A stretch of 64,000 nucleotides of DNA from Dipteronia dyeriana. Its lineage: Eukaryota > Streptophyta > Magnoliopsida > Sapindales > Sapindaceae. Both the position numbers and the translations under genes were made by a program. Positions 12,603 to 25,385 of the stretch are shown piece by piece. How positions within the stretch are numbered: the first letter of the stretch is position 1; the number at the start of each line of letters is the position of its first letter. Location of the stretch: contig CM065303.1 in NCBI GenBank assembly GCA_032871835.1, positions 54,598,597 through 54,662,596 on the forward strand, written 5' to 3'. The notes beneath the pieces were generated by a model. That model ran no database searches and was not told the DNA's origin. It saw only the letters and a program-made list of their open reading frames with translations.

Positions 12603-14902
12603 TATTAGGTTTGTGAGTTATGTTGGCATTATTCTATATCAAAACAACATTTCCTTTGTATTGTTTAGTTGTCTAGGATTTATGATGATTCAAGCTTCGA
12701 AGATGAAATGACAACTATTCAAGCAAGTTCAAGTTTTCAAAGGGAAAAGCGCTTCATGATTCTAAAAAGGTATATTAAGACCTTTCTTTTCTCTTTTAAG
12801 GCTTAGGCACACACACACAATTCATACATTTGTGTCCCTGCATCATAGCGCATCATTTGGTTTAACATATTCATACTCTTGAAGATGAATGCTCATGCAT
12901 TGGAATGAAAATAACATGCTTTGGAAAATGCATGATTGGAAACTATATCTATGTAGTTTGAATTCTTGTGTGAAATATGTTTGTAAGTTTATATATTTGT
13001 AAAACATAGATTCCTAACTTTATTTTAGTCTTAAAACACTTTTTATTTAGTTTCGGTCATTTCGGTTACTCATACTATTGATTTCAGGTTCCGAGTCAAA
13101 AGTTATGATACTTTTCAACTCATGTTACGTACATTGTCTTCGTCTTAGTATATTGAGTCAAATTCTTATTTTATGGGTTAAGTATCTTATATGTCCATTT
13201 CCGTGAGATATTTATGGTTCGTAATCCATAAACGGATTTGAATTCCAAGTTTAGAGGCCAAAGAAAGGTTGAAGAACGCGAGAAGAGCGCAAGGGAGGAG
13301 CACTATGGCCAAAGGCCATCACATGGTGCAAGCCCGAGATGGTACGTGGCCATCTCAGCCACAACTCCTTGCTGCCCCAAGATGCCCATGTGCCATCTTG
13401 GGGAAGCATTCTCAAAGGGGGTAGTTTGTTCCTTTCATGCTCTTTTATTCAATCTTCTTTATATATCTCTTTTCTCTCTCATTTGAATCCAAGGGAGAAG
13501 AAAATGTAGTGCAGAAAATTTCCAGGTTTTTTCTCTCAAATTTGAGTCACCATATCTCTCTCATTTGTTATCTGTTTAAGTGATTCAACTTGGAGAAGTT
13601 TTGTATTGAAGTACTCTATCATCTTCAAGCATCCTTGAAGTCATTTGTTCAAGTTTCTCTGGTGGATCGCACCATTTTCATGATTGTACTCGAAATTGAC
13701 AAGGTATTGGTTTATCTTTTGATTTCCTTGATTCTAATATTCAAATACCTTGGGTCTTCTTCCTACTTGTGTGTATTTGACTTGAACATATGTTGATGAG
13801 TGATAGATCTTCAATTAAATGCTAGTTGTGCTTAATTAGAAACTTGATTGTGAGTTAGGTTTCAATCAAACCTATGTTTTCATATGATTGTGAGTTGTAT
13901 TGTGTTACCATCTTATCTAGGACTATTTGTGCTTTGATTGACTTTATTTTCATGATTAACAGTCTTATCATGTGTTGGAACTAATTTGTTGAATAGATCT
14001 AGGATTAGCACATTTGATTTTATATTAGAGTTTATTAGAGTTTAATTGACTATTTTGTGAATATATGCTCTAAATGATTGCTAGAGATTTGATTGATCAT
14101 ATCTTATGTTTCTAGCATTTTTATTTTAGTTCTAGAGTCTTGAATATGTGCTTCATGAACATGTTTATTTCAAGCTTTAGTAACATGAATAAAATCTAGG
14201 TTTAAAGTGTGTGTTTGGAAATTTGGCATGCTCTAGATTTTTATTCATGCTTAAGATCTAGACAATCTTTTTTTGTGAACTTTATTGTCTATGTCTAGAT
14301 CTTCATGGAGTGTACCTAATACATACATTTCATATGTTCATGCATCATATTGTGTGATGTCATTATTGGATTATAAACTAGAAAAAATACTTTGTGTGCT
14401 CATTGATTAATTCTAGTTTCTATAGAATTTGTTGATCATCTTATTCTATGTTGCATGCTTGTTTGCGTTTTGCATTCATGATCACTTAGAAGCCTTGTGA
14501 GAAGAAATTCTTGACAATAGGTGTGAGACATAAGTTTTTGAGCAAGGAAATCTTGGCAAGAGGTGTGAGACCTCGGAATGTCAAGCAAGGAAGTCTTGCC
14601 TAGGGTCGTGAGAATCCGGAAGGGTAAGCAAGGAAGTCTTGCCTAGGATCGTGAGGATCCGGAAGGGTGAGCGAGGAAGTCTTGACAAGAGGTGTGAGGC
14701 CTTGGAATATTGAGCAAGAGGGTGACATATTCATGAGTAGGATAGGAGGGTAGTTTCTAGGTGAAAGGGTCAGTTGAGAGATTGTACTTTTGTTATCTAC
14801 TAGTGGATTTTGTTTGCCGGTGGTTGCTAACCCATGGATGTTTCCTCTTCGAAGGTTTACCACGTTATATCTTGTTTCAACTTTTCATTATCCCTATCTC
14901 TC

Positions 14903-14962
<60 letters not shown>

Positions 14963-15372
14963 TTGTGTGTGAATAATATTTTGTATATTGTCATGTTTTT
15001 AATTGACTTCCTTACACAATATTGTTTGTATATGTTAGATAACTTTGTATTTTGTGATATCCATTCAAGTTGTAATGTACCACATTGAAATACTCTAAGT
15101 ACAACTTATGGAATTTTATTCTACATTGAATATATTAATTCATAAGATACATTGATTCTTGTTGTATGTTTTGTAGACTAAAAGAGGAGATTTGAGCATA
15201 CTTGAATATATTATTTTCTCATAACAATCATGTTGAATGTTAATTTGTATGCTTATCAAGGTTTTGTCACTAGTCTCACGAGATTTATTAAAAGTGAGAG
15301 ACAACCTATTCACACCCCCCCCCCCCCCCCCCGTATCTAGGTTGTTTAGTATAACCTTGTACGTATTTTTCA
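12603..15372 (+). repeat. LTR A of the three-LTR complex
   Basis: 2.77 kb. Starts TATTAGG (expected TGTTAGG, one G-to-A change) and ends ACGTATTTTTCA two bases before the PBS. It contains paired palindromes (13334-13403), a TATA-like 'tttatatatc' (13450-13459), a tandem block of about 43-bp units 'ggaagtcttgcctagg...' (about 14540-14700), TA then TG microsatellites (14903-14971) and a run of 18 C (15315-15332). It is nearly identical to LTR B and C but carries private variants, e.g. 'ctgtttaag' where B and C have 'ccgatttgag' near the equivalent of 13571. Confidence 0.95.
13334..13403. promoter_or_regulatory. Paired palindromes upstream of the LTR TATA-like box
   Basis: Two short inverted repeats sit side by side: CCGAGATGG...CCATCTCAG (13334-13358, one mismatch, G-box-like core TACGTGG in the loop) and CCCCAAGATG...CATCTTGGGG (13375-13403, perfect 10-bp arms). 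They lie about 50-110 bp upstream of 'tttatatatc'. Versions occur at the matching place in LTR B (about 19852-19922), LTR C and the minus-strand LTRs (3690-3760, 10885-10945). A U3 promoter or enhancer role is an inference from position. Confidence 0.5.
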
Positions 15373-15374
15373 AT

Positions 15375-15385
15375 TGGTATCATAG
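15375..15385 (+). other. Primer binding site, internal region 1
   Basis: TGGTATCATAG just downstream of LTR A, a variant of the initiator-Met tRNA PBS. The equivalent site in the minus-strand relative reads TGGTATCAGAACA. Confidence 0.85.
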
Positions 15386-15601
15386 TAGGTCACTTAAAAG
15401 TAGTTAGTGTGATTCGGGATCTACAAGGCTATTTATTAATCATGGATAACAACCTTCAGTCTATAATTGTTTATTTTTGGTTGTCCTCCTTCGTTGTTTG
15501 TGAAAAAGGTTCTTCTTGTTTTATATTTCATTTGTCTACTAATAATTTGTTAATAAGCTTAGAAAGATTGTTAGTGACAAAAGCAAAATTGAAGAAGCTT
15601 T

Positions 15602-16541
15602 TTGGAGGATGATCGATCTAGACATGATTACTTGTCTTTGCAACTCAATGAAGAAAATTGCATGTCAAAAACCACCAACTTCTACTTGATAACAAGAGTT
15701 CAAATAACTCTTGACAAGGAAAGAGATGAAGCGTTAAAGGAAGTTAAAGTGAATAATAAAGTGATCAAATGTCTAGAAAAGAAGACGGTTGAAGAGGCTC
15801 GTGTGTTAGACAGTTTAACAAATGATTTTGCTAATAATTTATTTTTATTTCTTGAAGGTAATGATCAAAGGCAAGGAAGAGGAGTTGGCAATCATGAAGG
15901 CCAAAGAGTTTGTTAATCTTCATGGAGATTCAAGTGACTTAAGCATTGTAGATGAGCAAGTGGATTCTCCTACAACTAAAGGCAAGTCACTAATTAACAA
16001 GAGGATTTCAAAGGCCAAGTCTTCTAAGGTCAAGTCTAAAATTAAGGAAATTAAGGAGTCTTCACCATCGGTACACTCTCACCTAAATAGTAACATCTCA
16101 AAATTTATTCCGGTTTGCTATTTTTGCTATATTGTCGTGAGTATATTAGACGATGCAAACTAGGGAATGTGATGCATGCTAATGAGATGTGAAAATCTTC
16201 TATGAATGTTTCTTACATGATAACACTTTGAATTTTATGTGTGCATATGATAATCCTGTGAAGAAAATAATTGAGAAGATTTGGGTGAAAATGAGTGTTT
16301 CACATGTCATATGTATAGTCTTGATAATATCTTTGTTGATGGCAATAATGATGTGTTTGACATGAGTAATATCTTTATAGAGAAGATAGTTGATGATTTA
16401 TCTTCTATATATATTTTTTCCATGATAAATGATCATGATTTTTGTGTGAAAGTTCACCCAAGAACAAATGGTTCAAGGGTGAGTGCTCTTACCTCTAGTG
16501 TAAGTAGCGCGTGTGAGTTAGCTAAGTGTCAAGTGTGTTGA
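15602..16541 (+). pseudogene. Degenerate Copia-type gag remnant, internal region 1
   Basis: Three broken frames match the C-terminal half of the gag at 7134-8993: a coiled-coil-like piece (15602-15916, LDKERDEALKEVKVNNKV), a basic linker with a wrecked zinc-finger motif (15822-16163; FIPVCYFCYIVVSI where the relative has FIPICHYCNRICHI), and a last piece (16281-16541) ending SACELAKCQVC. The DUF4219/UBN2 N-terminal half and the CCHC knuckle are missing, so this copy is shortened as well as frameshifted and could make no working Gag. Confidence 0.75.
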
Positions 16542-17989
16542 GAATTCTAGCTAGCTAGCTTGGAATACTCCACGTCTAGACATGAACTTAGTTATCTCAC
16601 TTAACTTTTTTTTTATAGTTAAAATCGATTGATTAACTTTTGAGAAGTTGCTCTTATGAAATCTATTTGGTGATTATCTTGTTAAGACTTTTGGAGAAAG
16701 TCATTTCTATGCTTGCATTGCATCATATAGCATGTCATATTAGAGAACTAGTATAGCATTCATATGGTTCTTGTTGACATTTGCTCTCTAAAGATCTTAT
16801 AGTGATGTATTCATAATGATCTTACTCATGATGCTTGAAATGCTTATTTGAATGATGAGTGGCATACTTTTTGAAAATATGAGCTTCATATTCTTTGAAA
16901 GCTACTTATTAGAGAAGTAATGATCTTGAATAAGTCTCTACTTATTGCTCTTAGATCATGTGCTTATGAGCCATAAAAAACTTGATTTTCAAAAATTGCA
17001 TTTTGCTTCTCTTATATATTTAAGTTTGAATAGTTGAGTTTGAAAATGTGTAGATTATAGATAAATCTAAAATTTTATTGCTTAGTACATAATAGATGAC
17101 CAATGGTTAGTATCCATTTTGCTTTGGCAACTACATAGAACTCACTTAGCACCTTCAAGGAAAAGGTTACACACATTAGTTGTGAAGTCGCCCAATGTAG
17201 GAAAGGGCTACACCATTGTGATGAGTGAAAGCCGTCATGAAGATTTTATGTTTATGTACGCAAAATCAAAGAAGTGTTGAAATAGAATCAATAAAAGAAA
17301 TTTTTTGATTCAAAGCCTAAAAAAAATGGAGGAAGGCTTAAAATGGAGTATAGTTGAAAATTATGAATGCTCGGGTTGAAAAACAGAAATGGGATGACGA
17401 GCCATATGCACACACAACGCTCATATATTGAAATCTATTCTCTTTAAAGCAAAAATCTGGATGATAATCGGTTGACCTTGATCGAAAAAGTTTTAAATGG
17501 ATGAGTGTTGATGTGGTTTACATGTTGATATCACAATTGCTCCTTTTATATATACTTGAAGCAAAATTCACACACACACTTTTGCTTATAGAGTATTTTG
17601 ATATTCTAGCAATTTTTAGAAGAATTATGAGAGAGATTGAAAATCTTGATGTATCTCTCATAGTTTGTGGAGCTTATTTTGTTAGATTTCTTTAAAATTG
17701 CTTGGATGTGTGATTGTGTGGATTTATTATGAACATTATTCTATCTTGATCTTAGATAGAGCATTTATCAAGGGGGAGCATAGTATGCTAGACTTTGTTC
17801 TCTTTTATGATTTGTTCACATGTTTCAAGTTGATATTTATTGGCATATTCATTGGTTGATATAATGAATCTTGTAGATGTTATTTCATATTTCTTGATTT
17901 GCATGATGATTCTTTGTATTACCATATGCCTTTGTATTGTTGATCACAAATAATGCATGAGACATTTTTGTAATAATTGTATAATTGTA
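16542..17989 (+). other. Internal region 1 without a gene
   Basis: AT-rich sequence collinear, in reverse, with about 4800-6700 of the minus-strand relative. No domain was recognised. Short ORFs such as 17501-17695 are lysine/isoleucine-poor chance ORFs without similarity I can recognise. Confidence 0.5.
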
Positions 17990-18420
17990 TTTGCAATCAA
18001 CTTCTCCTTGTTTGAAGTTTATAGTAGTTAAGATTGCAATCAATTCCTTCATTCTTGAAATTGAAATGAGAATAGTTGCAATGAATTCTTCTTTGTTATG
18101 GGGTCGATAGTAATTGTAATTGTAATTAATTAAATTGATTGTAGTTACATTGAATTCCTCTTTGTTTGGGATCGATAGTAATTGTAGTTGTAATCAATCC
18201 AATTGGTTATAGTTGCAAAAACTTCCTCCTTGCATAGGGTGATAGTAATTGTAGTTTAAATAAATTTAATTGATTGTAATTGCAGAAAATTCGTCCTTAC
18301 TTTGAATGATAGTGGTTGTGGTTGTAATCAAATCTTTTCTTGTTTGAAGTTGATATGATTGTTGTTGATACCAATTCCTTCATATTTGGGGTTGATATGA
18401 TTGTTAATGCAATTGTTGAA
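17990..18420 (+). repeat. About 67-bp minisatellite in internal region 1
   Basis: Roughly six diverged copies of a unit containing 'gatagtaattgtagttgtaatcaat' sub-motifs and 'ttcctccttgttt'. Equivalent 'gatagt' positions are 18106, 18174, 18241 and 18308, a 67-68-bp period. It is absent from internal region 2 because it falls in the deletion. Confidence 0.8.
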
Positions 18421-19093
18421 CTTGGTAGAAATGACCTATATTCTTAAGAGTAAAATTTATGCATTTTTGATTCCCTATACCTTGATGAGTTTGTTATGGT
18501 GTATAGTTTTGAGTAACCTTTGCTAGGTTAACAAGGAAAAGCAAACTGGAATCAAAAGAGAAGATATGGGAGCTAGATGCTTGAAATAAACCAATTCTTC
18601 AAGTAAGACATCCATCTCCAAACATTATATGAGATCACCAATTGTTTCACTATTTGATCTCAAGATATCGTTTTTTTTTCTTTGGCATCATTTTATGTCA
18701 AAAAGGGGGAGAAATACGATATTGTTTTAGCATATCTTCTTTGAATATTTGTCAAGTATTGAACTTCTTATGGCATGTAATATTGTGATTTCCTTTGGTT
18801 AAGAATATCTTTGAGATAGCATGTATTAAGGGGGAGATACATGATTCGTTTGGATTTAAACGTTTAATTCTTGCCATAATTATATATTGTCATATGTGTC
18901 TTTCTCTTGGATATGCTTTATGCTTTAACTTGATTTTAGGTGGCTACAAGAGAAGATCAAGAAGAAGTTCAAGACTTGTTGAAGATTAGTCTTAAGGAAC
19001 TAACTCATTGTAATGTGAGGGTGTGATTTTGTGACCAATCTTCACGTTGTATGTTTTAGTATTTTGAATAGGTGTTTTGATATAGAATTTGCC

Positions 19094-19098
<5 letters not shown>

Positions 19099-19133
<35 letters not shown>
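19099..19133 (+). other. Polypurine tract expanded to 35 G, before LTR B
   Basis: GCCAAAGA followed by 35 consecutive G, one T, then LTR B (TGTTAGG). This is the position of the polypurine tract that primes plus-strand cDNA. The matching site before LTR C has 27 G (23039-23065), and the minus-strand relative has an ordinary GGGGAGATTG. Homopolymers this long are prone to sequencing and assembly length error. Confidence 0.85.
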
Positions 19134-19134
<1 letters not shown>

Positions 19135-19135
<1 letters not shown>

Positions 19136-21422
19136 GTTAGGTTTGTGAGTTATGTTAGCATTATTCTATATCAAAACAACATTTCCTTTGTATTATTTAG
19201 TTGTCTAGGATTTATGATGATTCAAGCTTCGAAGATGAAATGACAACTATTCAAGCAAGTTCAAGTTTTCAAAGGGAAAAGCGCTTCATGATTCTAAAAA
19301 GGTATATTAAGACCTTTCTTTTCTCTTTTAAGGCTTAGGCACACACACACAATTCATACATTTGTGTCCCTGCAACGTAGCTCATCATTTGGTATAACAC
19401 ATTCACAGACTTGAAGATGAATGCTCATGCATTGGTATGAAAATAACATGCTTTGGAAAATGCATGATTGGAGACTATGTCTATGTAGTTTGCATTCTTG
19501 TGTGAAATGTGTTTATATGTTTATATATTTGCATAACATGGATATTAAACTTGATTTTAGTCTTAAAACATTCTTGATTGATTTCTGGTCATTTCAGTTA
19601 CTCATACTATTGATTTCAAGTTCCGAGTCAAAAGTTATGATACTTTTCAACTCATGTTACGTACATTATCTTTGTCTTCATGTATCAAGTAGAATTATTA
19701 TTTTTTGGATTGAGTATCTTATATTTCCATGTCCGTGAGAGAGTTATGGTTCTTAATCCACAAACGGATTTGAATTCCTAGTTCGGAGGCCAAAGAACGG
19801 TCGAAGAACACGAGAGGAGCGCAAGAGAGGAGCACCATGGCCAAAGGCATGTCCGAGATGGCGCGTGGCCATCTCGGCCACAACTCCTTGCTGCCCTGAG
19901 ATGCCCATTTGCCATATCCAGGAAGCATTCTGAAAGGGGTTAGTTTGGTCCTTTCATGCTCTTTTGTTCCCTCTCCTTTATATATCTCTTCTCTCTCTCA
20001 TTTGAATCCAAGGGAGAAGAAAATGTAGTGCAGAAAATTTCCAGGTTTTTTCTCTCAACTTTGAATCACCATATCTCTCTCATTTGTTATCCGATTTGAG
20101 TGATTCAACTTGGAGAAGTTTTGTATTGAAGTACTCTATCATCTTCAAGCAACCTTGAAGTCATTTGTTCAAGTTTATCTGGTGGATCGCACCATTTTCA
20201 TGATTGTACTCGAAATTGACAAGGTATTGGTTTATCTTTTGATTTCCTTGATTCTAATATTCAAATACCTTGGGTCTTCTTCCTACTTGTGTGTATTTGA
20301 CTTGAACATATGTTGATGAGTGATAGATCTTCAATTAAATGCTAGTTGTGCTTAATTAGAAACTTGATTGTGAGTTAGGTTTCAATCAAACCTATGTTTT
20401 CATATGATTGTGAGTTGTATTGTGTTATCATCTTATCTAGGGCTATTTGTGCTTTGATTGACTTTATTTTCATGATTAACAGTCTTATCATGTGTTGGAA
20501 CTAATTTGTTGAATAGATCTAGGATTAGCACATTTGATTTTATATTAGAGTTTATTAGAGTTTAATTGACTATTTTGTGAATATATGCTCTAAATGATTG
20601 CTAGAGATTTGATTGATCATATCTTATGTTTCTAGCATTTTTATTTTAGTTCTAGAGTCTTGAATATGTGCTTCATGAACATGTTTATTTCAAGCTTTAG
20701 TAACATGAATAAAATCTAGGTTTAAAGTGTGTGTTTGGAAATTTGGCATGCTCTAGATTTTTATTCATGCTTAAGATCTAGACAATCTTTTTTTGTGAAC
20801 TTTATTGTCTATGTCTAGATCTTCATGGAGTGTACCTAATACATACATTTCATATGTTCATGCATCATATTGTGTGATGTCATTATTGGATTATAAACTA
20901 GAAAATATACTTTGTGTGCTCATTGATTAATTCTAGTTTCCATAGAATTTGTTGATCATCTTATTCTATGTTGCATGCTTGTTTGCGTTTTGCATTCATG
21001 ATCACTTAGAAGCCTTGTGAGAAGAAAGTCTTGACAATAGGTGTGAGACATAAGTTTTTGAGCAAGGAAATCTTGGCAAGAGGTGTGAGACCTCGGAATG
21101 TCAAGCAAGGAAGTCTTGCCTAGGGTCGTGAGAATCCGGAAGGGTAAGCAAGGAAGTCTTGCCTAGGGTCGTGAGGATCCGGAAGGGTGAGCGAGGAAGT
21201 CTTGACAAAAGGTGTGAGGCCTTGGAATATTGAGCAAGAGGGTGACATATGCATGAGTAGGATAGAAGGGTAGTTTCTAGGTGAAAGGGTCACTTGAGAG
21301 ATTGTACTTTTGTTATCTACTAGTGGATTTTGTTTGCCGGTGGTTGCTAACCTATGGATGTTTCCTCTTCGAAGGTTTACTACGTTATATCTTGTTTCAA
21401 CTTTTCATTATCCCTATCTCTC

Positions 21423-21478
<56 letters not shown>

Positions 21479-21867
21479 AATATTTTGTATATTGTCATGT
21501 TTTTAATTGACTTCCTTACACAATATTGTTTGTATATGTTAGATAACTTTGTATTTTGTGATATCCATTTAAGTTGTAAAGTACCACATTGAAATACTCT
21601 AAGTACAACTTATGGAATTTTATTCTACATTGAATATATTAATTCATAAGATACATTGATTCTTATTGTATGTTTTGTAGACTAAAAGTGGAGATTTGAG
21701 CATACTTGAATATATTATTTTCTCATAACAATCATGTTGAATGTTAATTTGTATGCTTATCAAGGTTTTGTCACTAGTCTCAAAAGATTTATTAAAAGTG
21801 AGAGACAACCTATTTACACCCCCCCCCCTATCTAGGTTGTTTAGTATAACCTTGTACGTATTTTTCA
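19135..21867 (+). repeat. LTR B of the three-LTR complex
   Basis: 2.73 kb, TGTTAGG...TTTTTCA. It shares most variants with LTR C and has a few private ones ('gcatgag' at 21251, 'aacctatgg' at 21350). Its palindrome 1 is perfect (CCGAGATGG...CCATCTCGG, about 19854-19878) and palindrome 2 is decayed. The C run is only 10 long (21819-21828), and the tandem 43-bp block keeps two full 'gcctaggg' units. Confidence 0.95.
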
Positions 21868-21869
21868 AT

Positions 21870-21880
21870 TGGTATCATAG
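21870..21880 (+). other. Primer binding site, internal region 2
   Basis: TGGTATCATAG downstream of LTR B, identical to the site at 15375. LTR B can therefore act formally as a 3' LTR for internal 1 and a 5' LTR for internal 2. Confidence 0.85.
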
Positions 21881-22096
21881 TGGGTCACTTAAAAGTAGTT
21901 AGTGTGATTCGGGATCTACAAGGCTATTTATTAATCATGGATAACAACCTTCAGTCTATAATTGTTTATTTTTGGTTGTCCTCCTTCGTTGTTTGTGAAA
22001 AAGGTTCTTCTTGTTTTATATTTCATTTGTCTACTAATAATTTGTTAATAAGCTTGGAAAGAATGTTATTGACAAAAGCAAAATTGAAGAAGCTTT

Positions 22097-22520
22097 TTGG
22101 AGGATGATCGATCTAGACATGATTACTTGTCTTTGCAACTCAATGAAGAAAATTGCATGTCAAAAACCACCAACTTCTACTTGATGACAAAAGTTCAAAG
22201 AACTCTTGACAAGGAAAGAGATGAAGTGTTAAAAGAAGTTAAAGTGAATAATAAAGTGATCAAATGTCTAGAAAAGAAGACGGTTGAAGAGGCTCGTGTG
22301 TTAGACAGTTTAACAAATGATTTTGCTAATAATTTGTTTTTATTTCTTGAAGGTAATGATCAAAGGCAAGGAAGAGGAGTTGGCAATCATGAAGGCCAAA
22401 GAGTTTGGTAATCTTCATGGAGATTCAAGTGACTTAAGCATTGTAGATGAGCAAGTGGATTCTCCTACAACTAAAGGCAAACTGGAATCAAAAGAGAAGA
22501 TATGGGAGCTAGATGCTTGA
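22097..22520 (+). pseudogene. Truncated gag remnant, internal region 2
   Basis: Near-identical to 15602-15985 (LDKERDEVLKEVKVNNKV, then NLHGDSSDLSIVDEQVDSPT), then fused at 22480 to sequence equivalent to 18545 onwards, ending LESKEKIWELDA and a stop. The zinc-finger part is removed by the 2.56-kb deletion. It is non-functional. Confidence 0.8.
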
Positions 22521-23038
22521 AATAAACCAATTCTTCAAGTAAGACATCCATCTCCAAACATTATATGAGATCACCAATTGTTTCACTATTTGATCTCAAG
22601 ATATCGTTTTTTTTTCTTTGGCATCATTTTATGTCAAAAAGGGGGAGAAATACGATATTGTTTTAGCATATCTTCTTTGAATATTTGTCAAGTATTGAAC
22701 TTCTTATGGCATGTAATATTGTGATTTCCTTTGGTTAAGAATATCTTTGAGATAGCATGTATTAAGGGGGAGATACATGATTCGTTTGGATTTAAACGTT
22801 TATATTATTGCCATAATTATATATTGTCATATGTGTCTTTCTCTTGGGTATGCTTTGTGCTTTAACTTGATTTTAGGTGGCTACAAGAGAAGATCAAGAA
22901 GAATTTCAAGACTTGTTGAAGATTAGTCTTAAGGAACTAACTCATTGTAATGTGAGGGTGTGATTTTGTGACCAATCTTCACGTTGTATGTTTTAGTATT
23001 TTGAATAGGTGTTTTGATATAGAATTTGCCAAAGAGGA

Positions 23039-23065
23039 GGGGGGGGGGGGGGGGGGGGGGGGGGG
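23039..23065 (+). other. Polypurine tract with 27 G, before LTR C
   Basis: AAAGAGGA then 27 G and one T before TGTTAGG of LTR C; same position and role as 19099-19133. Confidence 0.85.
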
Positions 23066-23066
23066 T

Positions 23067-25311
23067 TGTTAGGTTTGTGAGTTATGTTGGCATTATTCTA
23101 TATCAAAACAACATTTCCTTTGTATTGTTTAGTTGTCTAGGATTTATGATGATTCAAGCTTCAAAGATGAAATGACAACTATTCAAGCAAGTTCAAGTTT
23201 TCAAAGGGAAAAGCGCTTCATGATTCTAAAAAGGTATATTAAGACCTTTCTTTTCTCTTTTAAGGCTTAGGCACACACACACAATTCATACATTTGTGTC
23301 CCTACATCGTAGCTCATCATTTGGTATAACACATTCACAGACTTGAAGATGAATGCTCATGCATTGGTATGAAAATAACATGCTTTGGAAAATGCATGAT
23401 TGGAGACTATGTCTATGTAGTTTGTATTCTTGTGTGAAATGTGTTTATATGTTTATATATTTGCATAACATGGATATTAAACTTGATTTTAGTCTTAAAA
23501 CATTCTTGATTGATTTCTGGTCATTTCAGTTACTCATACTATTGATTTCAAGTTCCGAGTCAAAAGTTATGATACTTTTCAACTCATGTTACGTACATTA
23601 TCTTTGTCTTCATGTATCAAGTAGAATTATTATTTTTTGGATTGAGTATCTTATATGTCCATGTCCGTGAGAGAGTTATGGTTCTTAATCCACAAACGGA
23701 TTTGAATTCCTAGTTCGGAGGCCAAAGAACGGTCGAAGAACACGAGAGGAGCGCAAGAGAGGAGCACCATGGCCAAAGGCATGTCCGAGATGGCGCGTGG
23801 CCATCTCGGCCACAACTCCTCGCTGCCCTGAGATTCCCATTTGCCATATCCAGGAAGCATTCTGAAAGGGGTTAGTTTGGTCCTTTCATGCTCTTTTGTT
23901 CCCTCTCCTTTATATATCTCTTATCTCTCTCATTTGAATCCAAGGGAGAAGAAAATGTAGTGCAGAAAATTTCCAGGTTTTTTCTCTCAACTTTGAATCA
24001 CCATATCTCTCTCATTTGTTATCCGATTTGAGTGATTCAACTTGGAGAAGTTTTGTATTGAAGTACTCTATCATCTTCAAGCAACCTTGAAGTCATTTGT
24101 TCAAGTTTATCTGGTGGATCGCACCATTTTCATGATTGTACTCGAAATTGACAAGGTATTGGTTTATCTTTTGATTTCCTTGATTCTAATATTCAAATAC
24201 CTTGGGTCTTCTTCCTACTTGTGTGTATTTGACTTGAACATATGTTGATGAGTGATAGATCTTCAATTAAATGCTAGTTGTGCTTAATTAGAAACTTGAT
24301 TGTGAGTTAGGTTTCAATCAAACCTATGTTTTCATATGATTGTGAGTTGTATTGTGTTATCATCTTATCTAGGGCTATTTGTGCTTTGATTGACTTTATT
24401 TTCATGATTAACAGTCTTATCATGTGTTGGAACTAATTTGTTGAATAGATCTAGGATTAGCACATTTGATTTTATATTAGAGTTTATTAGAGTTTAATTG
24501 ACTATTTTGTGAATATATGCTCTAAATGATTGCTAGAGATTTGATTGATCATATCTTATGTTTCTAGCATTTTTATTTTAGTTCTACAGTCTTGAATATG
24601 TGCTTCATGAACATATTTATTTCAAGCTTTAGTAACATGAATAAAATCTAGGTTTAAAGTGTGTGTTTGGAAATTTGGCATGCTCTAGATTTTTATTCAT
24701 GCTTAAGATCTAGACAATCTTTTTTTGTGAACTTTATTGTCTATGTCTAGATCTTCATGGAGTGTACCTAATACATACATTTCATATGTTCATGCATCAT
24801 ATTGTGTGATGTCATTATTGGATTATAAACTAGAAAATATACTTTGTGTGCTCATTGATTAATTCTAGTTTCCATAGAATTTGTTGATCATCTTATTCTA
24901 TGTTGCATGCTTGTTTGCGTTTTGCATTCATGATCACTTAGAAGCCTTGTGAGAAGAAAGTCTTGACAATAGGTGTGAGACATAAGTTTTTGAGCAAGGA
25001 AATCTTGGCAAGAGGTGTGAGACCTCGGAATGTCAAGCAACGAAGTCTTGCCTAGGGTCGTGAGGATCCGGAAGGGTGAGCGAGGAAGTCTTGACAAGAG
25101 GTGTGAGGCCTTGGAATATTGAGCAAGAGGGTGACATATTCATGAGTAGGATAGGAGGGTAGTTTCTAGGTGAAAGGGTCACTTGAGAGATTGTACTTTT
25201 GTTATCTACTAGTGGATTTTGTTTGCCGGTGGTTGCTAACCCATGGATGTTTCCTCTTCGAAGGTTTACCACGTTATATCTTGTTTCAACTTTTCATTAT
25301 CCCTATCTCTC

Positions 25312-25385
<74 letters not shown>

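Noticed and set aside
14761..15088. ORFs reading CVCVCV/YIYIYI in the LTRs (also near 21281, 25170 and 9098)
   Set aside because: They cross the TA/TG microsatellites of the LTRs, and the same ORFs recur in each LTR copy.
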